Numbered from the stretch's first letter, positions 15,230-23,742 are shown. The stretch: 32,054 bases of DNA from Fibrobacterota bacterium (GCA_947466585.1 CANIEU010000021.1:1-32054), one strand, 5' to 3'. Notes: generated by a model from the sequence alone, not told the origin. Made by a program: numbers and translations.

Positions 15230-16596
15230 CCAACACCGTAACCGGGGATATTCCGACGTTGAAAATAGGTCCGGCCGGCTTTTTGAAAAGGCATGTTAAG
15301 GCCGGTGGCCTTTGGTTTCTGCTGGCGAACGCGATCCCGCCCGTCTCGATGATGATTTTGGGTCCGTTTTTGATCCGGAAAATCGGTCTAGAAGAGTACG
15401 CCGTTTTAAGCTTGGCGATCTACTTCTACAATCTCGCCCTCGGATATTCTGATTTCGCTGCCTATACGCATCTCCTGGTAAGCTTTTCGCGCAGTGCGCC
15501 CGAACGCCGCATCGATACGTCTACCGCCACCCTACTGAGAACGGCGATCCTGGGTCTGTTTTTTTGCGTACTCCTTGTTTTCGGCATTTATCTGCCCCGT
15601 CATGATGCCCTTTACCCACTGCTGGCGATTTTCATGCTCGGCATTCCGATATCGCCGATCAATTTCGAATGGTACTTCATCGCCAAAAAGGAATACGCCA
15701 GTCTCTTCGGCATTCGCATGCTTGCTTTGGGCGTTTTGGGTGGATTGCTGATCGTCTGGTTTACGACTAACCTGCGGCCGAGCCCGCTCTTTTTTCCGAT
15801 CGCAGGATTGGTATCCGCAGCGGCGAGCGCCGTACTGGCGGTCAGGTTGTTGGGCCTGCATCGCACGTCGGAATGGTTGACCGCATTCAAGGCCGTTTCG
15901 GTCCGTCGCCTGGTGTCGCTGTTCCTGAAGCTTTCACCCATGGCCTCCACTCTGTTGACGGCACCCTACTTTCTTGCTTTCGCATTGCCTTGGTACTCCA
16001 TGGCCTGTGCCGACAAGAAACTGGTGGGAGCTTTCAGCATCTCCTACCGCCTCGTCATGGGAATGTCCTCCCTGATGGCGCCGCTGGTCTTCTATCTGAT
16101 TCCGCGGGGAAATGACACAACGCATCGACCTTCATTGGGAAAAACGGTTTTGATGTCACTATTGATCACGGTCGGATTATGGTTTTTGGGACTTCCTATT
16201 CTTTGGGGGTACTTTCATTTTTCGGAAGCGAATCCTGCATTATTGCCGCATTCTTTTTCGGCGTATTCCGTTTTGATGGTTGGGTTTTTCTTTCTCTCTT
16301 TGCGCACACCGTATGTTGGCCATTGGTTGGTTTCGCGCAGGTATGGTCTTTATTTCTTTGGGCACTTCTTTAGTTGCCTTCCTGTTTTGCTCCTTTCTAC
16401 TTTGGCTAGTGGACGAATTCCCCCATATTGGGTGGTCTGGCTGGCATGCCTACCCGACGCACTTGCTTCGACTTTTTTCATCAGTTTCGACGTCCTCCGA
16501 TCCGGATCCGATAAGCGTGGAAAATGGAGCCGGTTTTTACCTTGGTTCAGCAATCGACCTTATTTCGGCACAAAATATTCTGGATCTGATCAATAA
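15220..16596 (+). CDS. Wzx-like oligosaccharide flippase (polytopic membrane protein)
   Basis: A 458-residue integral membrane protein with about 12 hydrophobic helices. The N-terminal helix GGLWFLLANAIPPVSMMILG is followed by PFLIRKIGLEEYAVLSLAIY, the characteristic start of MATE/Wzx-type polysaccharide transporters. It should move undecaprenyl-linked repeat units across the inner membrane. The start is uncertain: TTG at 15220 is the longest, TTG at 15259 has GGGG upstream and sits closer to the first helix. The next gene starts 21 bases after its stop. Base composition falls in A+T-rich direction through the second half, as often seen for wzx/wzy genes. Confidence 0.78.
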   Translation: MATTNTVTGDIPTLKIGPAGFLKRHVKAGGLWFLLANAIPPVSMMILGPFLIRKIGLEEYAVLSLAIYFYNLALGYSDFAAYTHLLVSFSRSAPERRIDTSTATLLRTAILGLFFCVLLVFGIYLPRHDALYPLLAIFMLGIPISPINFEWYFIAKKEYASLFGIRMLALGVLGGLLIVWFTTNLRPSPLFFPIAGLVSAAASAVLAVRLLGLHRTSEWLTAFKAVSVRRLVSLFLKLSPMASTLLTAPYFLAFALPWYSMACADKKLVGAFSISYRLVMGMSSLMAPLVFYLIPRGNDTTHRPSLGKTVLMSLLITVGLWFLGLPILWGYFHFSEANPALLPHSFSAYSVLMVGFFFLSLRTPYVGHWLVSRRYGLYFFGHFFSCLPVLLLSTLASGRIPPYWVVWLACLPDALASTFFISFDVLRSGSDKRGKWSRFLPWFSNRPYFGTKYSGSDQ

Positions 16597-16617
16597 ACCG
16601 ACAGGGGTAACTCAACC

Positions 16618-17925
16618 GTGATAGCTGTCAGTATTATGTGTCTGGGGATCGTCGTAGCCTTGGTGCTTGAGAACGTATTCCGAAAGTCCGATTTTTTTTC
16701 TCCGGTTCGGTTATACGTTTTTTTTCATGCGACAACCTTAGGAATTGCCTTTCTTGCTTTGGATCGGCTTATGACTCCCTTCCAACCTTTTACGTGGTTG
16801 GTATACCTCGGAAGCGGAGCCTGTTATATCACGGGTGTAGTATCAATGAACCTCTTGAGGGGGCTGCGGGGCTCACAAATTTCTCGGCCGATAGAATTAG
16901 CCGCCTACAATTGGAGACGACATTTTCTCTTTTCGTTCATTCTTTTCGCACTCTTCGTTTGGGGCATGTTTTATGCCTATCACGGAAGTGGTGGTTTTCC
17001 ATTAACATCCAAACACAAGCTCGTTGCCCTGAAACACTTTTTCGCCGTTAACTGGACCGCCAGCATGATGCTAAGTCAAGGCGGTGTGGTGATGGCCTTG
17101 TTTTTCATGGTTTTGTATCGCCCCGGCCGGCTTCCTAAACTTTTTCGGATAAGCTTTTGGCTCATGACGGCTGCTGGAGTGCTATTTGCCTATGCGCTCA
17201 GCCGTATCGGGTTCATGTTTTTCGCAATCTTTGCGTTGGTGTTTTATCATCAAGCGATCCGAAGAATCTCGATGATTAAAATGTCGAGCTTTTTCTTTCT
17301 TCTGATTACAGCCTTCCTCGTAACGACCTATCTCAAGATCGCCGAGATCGGAGACAAATATTCCTTAGACCTGACTTCCCCTAAGGCATTGAAAATTGCT
17401 CTCCGCATGCCGTATAATTATGTGGCGAACAATTACTGGAACCTTGATTTCGCGTTGAATCCTGAAAACTATAGGGATCGCCACCCCACCACCTATGGGT
17501 TTACCCAGGCCTCTGGACTTTTGGACATGATCGTTCTCCCTGGTGGGAATATCGGGCCTAGTCTGCGGGAGGGAGGGGGATATGAAGACCCATTTCATGT
17601 TCCATCAATTAAGAGGATGGGTCTAAATACCATGACATACCAATGGGGGCTTTACAAAGACTTCGGGTTGGTGGGCGTCTTTTTGCTCCCCTACCTGTTT
17701 GGTATGGCCTTCTCTTTCCTTTATTGGCGGGTGCGTGAAGCGCCGACATTGCTGAATGCCGCAGTTTATGCCTTTCTGGCCTTTGTTGTGTCTTTTAGTT
17801 GGTTCAGCGCCATGTGGGAGATCGCCAGCTTTGTTTTCGGTTTCCTTTACCTTGCGGGCTGCTGTTACCTGTGTCAGTGGGTATTTCCCCGGCCGCCCGG
17901 CGAGGGCTCCCAAGGCACCCTCTAA
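16618..17925 (+). CDS. Wzy-like oligosaccharide repeat-unit polymerase (polytopic membrane protein)
   Basis: A 435-residue integral membrane protein with about 10-12 hydrophobic helices. A large periplasmic loop (roughly residues 235-340) contains YNYVANNYWNLDFALNPENY and NTMTYQWGLYKDFGLVGVFL. The latter fits the loop-helix junction of O-antigen polymerase-like proteins, in which an N-T/S-x-T-Y/F segment precedes a DFG(L/I)xG helix. It probably joins flipped repeat units in the periplasm. It starts with GTG, with AGGGG at a good distance. The gene is clearly A+T richer than its surroundings. Sequence conservation in this family is low, so the call leans on topology and position between flippase and chain-length regulator. 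Confidence 0.72.
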   Translation: MIAVSIMCLGIVVALVLENVFRKSDFFSPVRLYVFFHATTLGIAFLALDRLMTPFQPFTWLVYLGSGACYITGVVSMNLLRGLRGSQISRPIELAAYNWRRHFLFSFILFALFVWGMFYAYHGSGGFPLTSKHKLVALKHFFAVNWTASMMLSQGGVVMALFFMVLYRPGRLPKLFRISFWLMTAAGVLFAYALSRIGFMFFAIFALVFYHQAIRRISMIKMSSFFFLLITAFLVTTYLKIAEIGDKYSLDLTSPKALKIALRMPYNYVANNYWNLDFALNPENYRDRHPTTYGFTQASGLLDMIVLPGGNIGPSLREGGGYEDPFHVPSIKRMGLNTMTYQWGLYKDFGLVGVFLLPYLFGMAFSFLYWRVREAPTLLNAAVYAFLAFVVSFSWFSAMWEIASFVFGFLYLAGCCYLCQWVFPRPPGEGSQGTL

Positions 17926-18002
17926 TCTCCTCCCCCGGAGGAACCAAGGGGAGCATCTTAATATATTAGGGTCTCGTTTTCTTTTTTCAGAATGGGAACA
18001 GC
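17926..18002 (+). promoter_or_regulatory. Spacer with hairpin and AT-rich -10-like box ahead of the Wzz-like gene
   Basis: TCCTCC-CCC-GGAGGA (17928-17942) forms a small hairpin directly after the polymerase stop. An isolated AT-rich palindrome, TTAATATATTA (17958-17968), could supply a -10 region for a separate promoter. GGGAAC about ten bases before the ATG at 18003 may serve as ribosome binding site. Confidence 0.3.
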
Positions 18003-19223
18003 ATGGGCAGCTCCGGTAGTTTTGATTTTGTGCTGAATTTTGTTCGGGCCCTGCTCGAAAAGAAAAAGCTGATCCTCATTGGAACCTTCGTTCCGACCTT
18101 CATAGCGATCATTATCGTGATGGTCATCGACAGCACCTATCGGTCTGAGGCCCTGGTCAATCCTCCCCAAAAAGACCAAGGCGCGTTGGGTGCTTTGCAG
18201 GAAGCCGGTGGTGGCATGGGCGGGCTGTTCGGATCCCTGTTGCAGGGAGAAACGGGTTTCGACGATTGCGTCAGCATTTTGAAATCCACACGGTTCGCCG
18301 ACCTCGTCATTCAGAAATTCGACCTTGAAACGGCGTATAAATTCAAGATTCCCGGAAAGCCCCCCAAGCACTATTATCACGCCGACGTGATCAAGGCCTT
18401 CCATCGCAATGCGGGATACGAGGAGACCGAGGAAGGCGCCATCCGGATTTTCATGCAGGACAGTTCGGCTGTGCGCGCCACCGAAATAGCCGGCTACATG
18501 ATCCATGCGCTCGACAGCCTGTATACCGACATTCAACGCACCTCGATCCGGCAACGCTTGCAATACATCGATGAGAGGTTGGCCTTGGCCGAAAGCGAAA
18601 TGAATACAGTTGAAGACGCCTTCGTCGCCTTCCAGAAACAGCACAATCTGCTCATTCCCGAGGCCCAGGTCAAAATGGTCCTTCAAAATGCGGCCCAAAC
18701 CGAAATCCGGCTTGAGACACTTAAAGAAGACATGGCCCTCGAATCGGAGCTCCGCGGATCCACGAGTTCGCGGTATCGCGATATGCAGATTGAGAAACGT
18801 CTGCTCGAAAAGAGTCTTCGGGGAAGGATGACCAATTCTTCGGATTCTAACAGCCTCATTTTTCCGACCCAAAGCGCCCCCGGCCTTGCATCAGAGTACT
18901 TCCATCTCGAACGCGCCTTCAGCATTCGTATGGGCGTGTACAAGTATTTGGTTCAGCAGGCCGAGTTCCTGAAACTGGATGCGAACAAGACCATTCAGGT
19001 CATCTCGGTCATCGATCCCCCCTGGGTGAACGACAAGCGCGTTTCTCCCCGTCGGAGAGTCATCGTAGAGGCCGTTTTCATTCTTTCCCTGCTCTTCTTC
19101 ACCACCTTGGCTCTTTTGTTCTCGGTCTGGGACAAGTACCGTGCCGAGAACCCTGAAAAGAGCGCGCACCTCTTGGGGGATATTCGGCGCGGCCTGTCTT
19201 TCTCAAAAAGAAAGCAACGGTAA
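18003..19223 (+). CDS. Wzz-type polysaccharide chain-length regulator
   Basis: A 406-residue polysaccharide co-polymerase. An N-terminal membrane helix (about 22-41, ILIGTFVPTFIAIIIVMVI) is followed by the Wzz domain (YRSEALVNPP and a Gly-rich loop). A long periplasmic coiled-coil region spans about 180-275, then a proline-containing segment (VIDPPWVNDKRVSPRRRVI) leads into a second helix (about 352-376). It sets the modal length of the polymerised glycan. It ends 29 residues after the second helix, with a basic tail and no Walker motifs, so it lacks the fused tyrosine kinase of Wzc-type proteins. A bidirectional terminator follows. Confidence 0.87.
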   Translation: MGSSGSFDFVLNFVRALLEKKKLILIGTFVPTFIAIIIVMVIDSTYRSEALVNPPQKDQGALGALQEAGGGMGGLFGSLLQGETGFDDCVSILKSTRFADLVIQKFDLETAYKFKIPGKPPKHYYHADVIKAFHRNAGYEETEEGAIRIFMQDSSAVRATEIAGYMIHALDSLYTDIQRTSIRQRLQYIDERLALAESEMNTVEDAFVAFQKQHNLLIPEAQVKMVLQNAAQTEIRLETLKEDMALESELRGSTSSRYRDMQIEKRLLEKSLRGRMTNSSDSNSLIFPTQSAPGLASEYFHLERAFSIRMGVYKYLVQQAEFLKLDANKTIQVISVIDPPWVNDKRVSPRRRVIVEAVFILSLLFFTTLALLFSVWDKYRAENPEKSAHLLGDIRRGLSFSKRKQR

Positions 19224-19244
19224 CCAGCAGCCTGAAATTTCAGA

Positions 19245-19287
19245 CATAAGAAAAGCCCGCTCCGATTCGGGGCGGGCTTTTCTTATG
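19245..19287. terminator. Bidirectional intrinsic terminator between convergent Wzz-like and Wza-like genes
   Basis: A 19-pair stem (19245-19263 with 19269-19287, one G-U pair) closes the five-base loop GATTC. The core GCCCGC/GCGGGC is flanked by AAGAAAA on the left and TTTTCTT on the right, giving U-rich tails in both directions. It lies 21 bases after the Wzz-like stop and 62 bases past the end of the opposing gene. Confidence 0.93.
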
Positions 19288-19349
19288 TGCGGGTCGGGGG
19301 TATCATCCGGATTATCGCACCTCGGGAACTGCCGAGTCAGCCCGTTCGA

Positions 19350-20576
19350 CTACAGCTGCAGAATGACCAATCCCAAGCTCACAATGCTGAGTAGAATCGG
19401 TGTATATAAGAGGATCTTTTGCTCGGTGTTCTGTTTTACAATCACGACATCGCCCGGTCGGAGGTCTGAGCTTTGAAGTGAAAGCGACCCGCGCTTTCCA
19501 TCCCGATGGATGACCAAAATTCTATTGGGAATCTTGCTTGTGGTGAGTATGCCCGAGCGCGAAATGTATTCCACGACCTTTCGGTCCGTTTGATAGGCTT
19601 GATAACCGGGAGTTTGCACCGCTCCGCCGACGAAGACATCGTTTCGAGTAAATGACATTTCAATTACAGCTTCAGATCCCGGCTTGTAGGATGAGACATC
19701 TGCAGGTAATAGGACTTGATTGCTCCCGTTTTTTTCTCTGACAAGAATCGAGGTAAAAACAGGGCTGGGATCATAGGAATAGGCCTTTCGAAGGATTTCT
19801 TGCGTCGACTCGCCCTCATTCAACTGGATGTACTGCGCCGTCGAATCGTGACGCAGAACCACCCACGGTTGATGAAAGTCCAAAAACGGAACCTGAACCA
19901 CACAACCTTGGCAGAGGTAAGGATTTGATTCGAGGTTACCTATCAACTTGAAATCGCGTATGTTGATTTTTTGAATGGTGTCTTTTCCGGAAACAATTAG
20001 GACAGAGCCTCTCTGAGCTTGGGCGGAGAAACCTCCGGCACGACGCAACAAATCAAGCAACCGGTCCGTTCCGGGGACTTCATACACGCCCGGCCCATTT
20101 ATGGCCCCGGTGGCATACACACGCATCATTTTAGGCCGCGACAAATTCACGAAGCAATTTGTGCGTTTGAAAGACGTCTCCAGCCTGTCGAGAAGAAGTT
20201 TTTTGGCTTCACCTAAGGATAGGCCTTCCACATGGACGCTCCCGATTCGGGGCATCAAAATGTTGCCTTCTGGGTTAACCCGACGCTCGAATGCGGAAGC
20301 TTCAATGAAAAACTGGAAGAGATCTCCGGGCCCAACTTTATAAGCGGTCTCAACAAGGGAAACATCTCCAACAAAGGTCTGTGCATCTGAGTAAAGGGTC
20401 CCAACTTCAGGACGACCCGCCTCTCTGCCAGACACGATGCCGTGTCCTTCCTCCTGTTGGTCCTTAGTAAAATCCAATGCGAATGGGCTTGTCGTCAGAG
20501 AAAGAAGCACGAGGAGGGTCGAGGCCCAGTACAGGCGGTTCATTCCGATTTGTAGTGAAAAGACGGAAAATTTCAT
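19350..20576 (-). CDS. Wza-like polysaccharide export protein with SLBB domains
   Basis: A 408-residue exported protein. A signal peptide is followed by the polysaccharide export domain (YKVGPGDLFQFFIEASAFER, about 79-98, then GNILMPRIGSVHVEGLSLGE). Two SLBB-type beta-grasp repeats follow (GAINGPGVYEVPGTDRLLDL and GGAVQTPGYQAYQTDRKVVE). It ends in a hydrophobic helix (ILLYTPILLSIVSLGLVILQ) that may form the outer-membrane pore, as in Wza. No lipobox cysteine is seen at the signal cleavage site, unlike E. coli Wza. Start: ATG at 20576 or 20543; the inner one gives a classical signal peptide (MNRLYWASTLLVLLSLTTSP). Neither has a strong ribosome binding site. It completes the glycan locus on the opposite strand. 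Confidence 0.87.
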   Translation of the reverse strand: MKFSVFSLQIGMNRLYWASTLLVLLSLTTSPFALDFTKDQQEEGHGIVSGREAGRPEVGTLYSDAQTFVGDVSLVETAYKVGPGDLFQFFIEASAFERRVNPEGNILMPRIGSVHVEGLSLGEAKKLLLDRLETSFKRTNCFVNLSRPKMMRVYATGAINGPGVYEVPGTDRLLDLLRRAGGFSAQAQRGSVLIVSGKDTIQKINIRDFKLIGNLESNPYLCQGCVVQVPFLDFHQPWVVLRHDSTAQYIQLNEGESTQEILRKAYSYDPSPVFTSILVREKNGSNQVLLPADVSSYKPGSEAVIEMSFTRNDVFVGGAVQTPGYQAYQTDRKVVEYISRSGILTTSKIPNRILVIHRDGKRGSLSLQSSDLRPGDVVIVKQNTEQKILLYTPILLSIVSLGLVILQL

Positions 20577-20724
20577 GGGGGACAAACTACATAACCCCCC
20601 CGTCATCTTCCATAGAGGCGCAGCGGTGCGCCGTATTACGTGCACGCGAGAAGTTGTTTGACAATCCCCGGGTTCGACCCGCATGGGGATGATCCGGACG
20701 CCTTCGGAAAAATGAGGGAAAAAA

Positions 20725-20800
20725 TGGAGCCGCTTACCGGAGTTGAACCGATGACCTACTCATTACGAATGAGTCGCTCTACCAACTGAGCTAAAGCGGC
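20725..20800 (-). tRNA. tRNA-Thr (anticodon CGU)
   Basis: Reading the minus strand from 20800, the acceptor stem GCCGCTT pairs perfectly with AAGCGGC. The D-arm is GCTC-AGTTGGTA-GAGC. The anticodon stem ACTCA/TGAGT encloses the loop TTCGTAA, giving anticodon CGT for the Thr codon ACG. The variable loop is AGGTC and the T-arm ATCGG-TTCAACT-CCGGT. The discriminator is T, and the CCA end is encoded (20725-20727). Total length is 76 bases. Six T residues follow directly and may aid termination. Confidence 0.97.
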
Positions 20801-20905
20801 GAAAAATCTGGCGAAGGGTCGCAAAAGTAGCCTGAGGGGCCCGGTTTGCCAACCTTTCCAGTAGCTCCGGTATGGTTACATTTCCGACCCTCCCAAGGAA
20901 GCAAA

Positions 20906-22060
20906 ATGGCCAATATCCAAGGTTTGCATGGTTTGCGTCCGGCGCCCGAAACGGCCGCCCGACTGGTGACACCCCCGTACGACGTCATCAAGGAAGGTTC
21001 CCCGCTGGAATCGTTCCTCAAAAAGAACCCCACCTCCTTTTACCACGTGACCCTCGGGTCCGGCCCCGCCGAGGCGCTCGCCCTGCTCCAGAAGCAGCGC
21101 GTGCTGATCCCCGACGAAGAGCCCTGCTTCTACGTGTACGAGCAGACCTGGAAGGACGGCGGACGCCTCGGCTTCTTCGCCGCCGTCGAGGTTTCCCCTT
21201 ACGCCGAGGGGCAGGTGATCCGTCACGAGAAGACCTTCGACGAGAAGGTCAAAGGCCGTCTGGCCGTGACGCGTGAGACCGGCTATACCCTCGAGCCCAT
21301 TTTTTTGCTGACCAAGTCGCCCATCGGCGTCACCTTGGGCAAGGTGCGGGACGCGGGCAAGCCACTATATGAGTTCTCGAGCGACTTCAAGGAACTCAAC
21401 GATCTGCACGGCCTCCATACCCGCGTGTGGCGCGTGTCCGAGGCCTCGGCCGAGGGTGAGGCGCTGAGAGCCGCGGTGGGAGAAAACCCGCTGTACATCG
21501 CCGACGGTCATCACCGCTATCATGCGGCCTTGCTGGGCGGTCAGACCCACGCCATGGCGTACATCGTCGAAGACGCTCGCATTCTCGCCTACAACCGCGT
21601 GATCAATGGGAAGGTGCCCTTTGCGCAGATCAAGTCGGCTTTCGACCTGATCCCGACGGACGATTTCGTCACCCCGCCCAAGCACCAGTTCTGCCTTTAC
21701 ACCAAGGAAGGTGCTTTCTTCCTCAAGGCGAAGAACGTTCCGTCCGATGTGGTGGGTGGCCTCGACTGCTCCATTCTCGAGCGCGAACTCTACCCGCATC
21801 TCGGTGTCGAGCACTCCATGATCCTTAAGCACGAGTTCTTCGACTACTACCCGGAGTGGGATCTCGCCACCATGAAAGAACTGGTAGATGCGGGCGAATA
21901 CGATCTCGCGGTGGCGCTGCATCCGGTTTCCATCGACGAGTTGATCGCCGTGGCGAATGCCGGCATGCACAATCCTGAGATCGTGATGCCCGAAAAGTCG
22001 ACCTTCTTTGCGCCCAAGATTCTGTCGGGCATTGTCTTGTATAAACACGCGTTGAAATAA
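20906..22060 (+). CDS. DUF1015 family protein
   Basis: A 384-residue cytoplasmic protein of the DUF1015 family. Family features are the N-terminal GLRPAPETAARLVTPPYDVI, the central YVYEQTW and RHEKTFDEKVKGRL segments, and the invariant IADGHHRYHAAL (about 198-209). The biochemical function is not established; the His-rich loop suggests metal or nucleotide binding. AAGGAAG lies before the ATG at 20906, which fixes the start better than an upstream in-frame TTG. The gene is monocistronic: tRNA-Thr diverges upstream and a terminator follows. Confidence 0.93.
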   Translation: MANIQGLHGLRPAPETAARLVTPPYDVIKEGSPLESFLKKNPTSFYHVTLGSGPAEALALLQKQRVLIPDEEPCFYVYEQTWKDGGRLGFFAAVEVSPYAEGQVIRHEKTFDEKVKGRLAVTRETGYTLEPIFLLTKSPIGVTLGKVRDAGKPLYEFSSDFKELNDLHGLHTRVWRVSEASAEGEALRAAVGENPLYIADGHHRYHAALLGGQTHAMAYIVEDARILAYNRVINGKVPFAQIKSAFDLIPTDDFVTPPKHQFCLYTKEGAFFLKAKNVPSDVVGGLDCSILERELYPHLGVEHSMILKHEFFDYYPEWDLATMKELVDAGEYDLAVALHPVSIDELIAVANAGMHNPEIVMPEKSTFFAPKILSGIVLYKHALK

Positions 22061-22100
22061 CGCGCCTGACATTCGTGGCCCTGACATTCAGGACTAATTG

Positions 22101-22129
22101 GGGGCGTGATCGCATCGCGCCCCTTTTTT
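22101..22129 (+). terminator. Intrinsic terminator of the DUF1015 gene
   Basis: A ten-pair stem GGGGCGTGAT/ATCGCGCCCC (22101-22110 with 22114-22123, one G-U pair) with loop CGC, followed by six T residues. Just upstream the decamer CCTGACATTC occurs twice (22064-22073 and 22080-22089). It lies between convergent genes. Confidence 0.92.
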
Positions 22130-22135
22130 ATGGGG

Positions 22136-22624
22136 TCACTTTTTCGGTATGCGCCACAGGTCGGGCGTTGCCAGCGTCGTGGCGCCCGCAGCCTTCAGAT
22201 ACAAGAACAGCTGCATACGGTATCCCGTAAGCCAACGGTACGGATAAGTCACCAAAGCCTCACCCTTACTCATTGTCTCGCCCCACGGGAACGCCATGGT
22301 TCCGTGCAAGAGGTCTTCGGGATTCGCGGTGCTCAGGGCGCGCGTGACTTCCTCGGCCTGCAGACGCATGTGTGCGACGAAATCGGAAGGGGGCATGTCT
22401 TTCGCCATTTCCATCGCCGGCGGCGTCGCGTTCCAGTCGCCCGCCAGCACGCGCAGCACGCCGTTGCGCGGGCCCTTCGACAGGTAACGCAGTAAATCCA
22501 TCATGTTGCGTTGTCCCGGGGTGGGGCGGTATTCTAGTCCGCCGGCCGGCATCTTCCCGAACAGTGCGATGCAAATTTCGGTTTCGGCATTCCAAGCGCG
22601 GATTAGGGATTCGGTCGAGAACAT
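22136..22624 (-). CDS. DinB-like four-helix protein lacking the usual metal-binding histidines
   Basis: A 162-residue protein. Its helical pattern and its C-terminal YRWLTGYRMQLFLYLKAAG resemble the end of DinB/YfiT-family four-helix bundles, where a HxxxHRGQL-type motif is usual. Here the two C-terminal histidines are replaced (only H85 and H107 occur in the protein), so the classic three-His metal site is missing. DinB-fold proteins include thiol-dependent transferases of unknown substrate. It starts at ATG 22624 and converges with the DUF1015 gene. Whether it is co-transcribed with dusA, whose stop lies 89 bases upstream, is unclear. Family assignment is tentative. Confidence 0.6.
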   Translation of the reverse strand: MFSTESLIRAWNAETEICIALFGKMPAGGLEYRPTPGQRNMMDLLRYLSKGPRNGVLRVLAGDWNATPPAMEMAKDMPPSDFVAHMRLQAEEVTRALSTANPEDLLHGTMAFPWGETMSKGEALVTYPYRWLTGYRMQLFLYLKAAGATTLATPDLWRIPKK

Positions 22625-22692
22625 GGCAGGGCCTCTTCGTGAATGGTGCGTTGATATCGGTGTTTGGGTTTTCTGTGCGGGTATTTCCGTGG

Positions 22693-22713
22693 AGGACGCC
22701 GCATGCGTCGTCC
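22693..22713 (-). other. Inverted repeat directly after the dusA stop
   Basis: AGGACGCCGCATGCGTCGTCC (one base longer with its partner) is an interrupted palindrome immediately behind the dusA stop codon. It could fold as an mRNA 3' hairpin. There is no T-tract in the direction of dusA, so a terminator role is doubtful. Confidence 0.3.
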
Positions 22714-23730
22714 TTACGGGTCGGTAAGGGTTTCCGTTTGGTGGTTGAGGCTATGCAGCATCACATCCAGCGCGCGCTCGATGACTTCCGCCCCGGCGCC
22801 GGGTTTGCCGGCGCCTTCGGCCAGGGTGGTCCGCCAGGCTTTCGCGCCCTTCACGCCGAGAAACAATCCATGCAGGTGGCGGGCGATGAAGTGCAGGCGC
22901 TCGCCTTCGGCGACGCGTGCGCGTGCGTAGGGAATGTAGGCGCGCACGAGTTCTTCTGTGGTCGGTGGCGTCTCCGTGGCGCCGTGAAAACGCCGGTCGA
23001 TTTCGGCCAGCATCATCGGATCACGATAAGCTTCGCGTCCGATCATCACACCCTGCAGGGCATGAAACCACGGTTCGGCTTGATCGAGCGACACGATGCC
23101 GCCGTTGATCACGAAGTGCAGTTCGGGAAAGTCTTCCGCAAGTTGCTGAATGATTTCGTAACGCAACGGCGGCTTCTCGCGATTTTCCTTGGGCGACAAA
23201 CCTTTGAGCCAGGCCTTGCGCGCGTGCACGGCGAACAGCGTGCAGCCGCCGTCGGCGACGGTGGAGACAAAGCGTTTCAGCTCGTCATAGGAGTCGTGAT
23301 TGTCGATGCCGATGCGATGCTTCACGGTGATGGGCACATTTGGCCCCGCGCCGCGGATCATGGCCTTCACGCAATCGCGCACCAGTTCGGGCTCGGCCAT
23401 TAGGCACGCGCCGAACTTGCCCGATTGTACGCGGTCGCTGGGGCAGCCGCAGTTCAGGTTGATTTCGTCGTAGCCCATCTGCGCGCCTAGTGCGGCACAT
23501 TGTTCCAATTCCGCGGGATCGCTGCCGCCCAGTTGCAGGGCCACGATGTGCTCTTCGGGGCTGTACGCGAGCAGATGCTCCTTCTTGCCGTGCACGATGG
23601 CGGGTGCGGTCACCATTTCGGTATACAGGCGCACGTTCTTCGAGATGAGCCGCGCCAAAAACCGAAAATGTCGGTCGGTGCACTCCATCATGGGTGCGAC
23701 CGAAATGTGTTTTGGAATCGCAGGGGCCAT
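22714..23730 (-). CDS. dusA: tRNA-dihydrouridine synthase A
   Basis: A 338-residue FMN-dependent TIM-barrel enzyme that reduces uridines in the D-loop of tRNA (U20/U20a for DusA). The N-terminal VAPMMECTDRHFRFLARL is the DusA-specific FMN-site start. LQLGGSDP, INLNCGCPSDRVQSGKFGAC (catalytic Cys near 96), TVKHRIGID, FAVHARKAWLKGLSPKENR and VINGGI follow in order. Length and motifs fit DusA rather than DusB or DusC. The ATG at 23730 is preceded by a hairpin that probably ends transcription from the MFS gene. Confidence 0.96.
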   Translation of the reverse strand: MAPAIPKHISVAPMMECTDRHFRFLARLISKNVRLYTEMVTAPAIVHGKKEHLLAYSPEEHIVALQLGGSDPAELEQCAALGAQMGYDEINLNCGCPSDRVQSGKFGACLMAEPELVRDCVKAMIRGAGPNVPITVKHRIGIDNHDSYDELKRFVSTVADGGCTLFAVHARKAWLKGLSPKENREKPPLRYEIIQQLAEDFPELHFVINGGIVSLDQAEPWFHALQGVMIGREAYRDPMMLAEIDRRFHGATETPPTTEELVRAYIPYARARVAEGERLHFIARHLHGLFLGVKGAKAWRTTLAEGAGKPGAGAEVIERALDVMLHSLNHQTETLTDP

Positions 23731-23742
23731 AGGGTAAAAGGT

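Noticed and set aside
20664-20690. CGGGTTCGACCCG resembling the T-arm of a tRNA (possible tRNA remnant or attachment site)
   Set aside because: Only the small palindrome matches. The T-stem does not pair in a tRNA register, and no acceptor or anticodon parts are present.
22372-23403. 343-codon plus-strand frame opposite the DinB-like gene and dusA
   Set aside because: It runs antisense to a complete DusA enzyme and has no recognisable domain.
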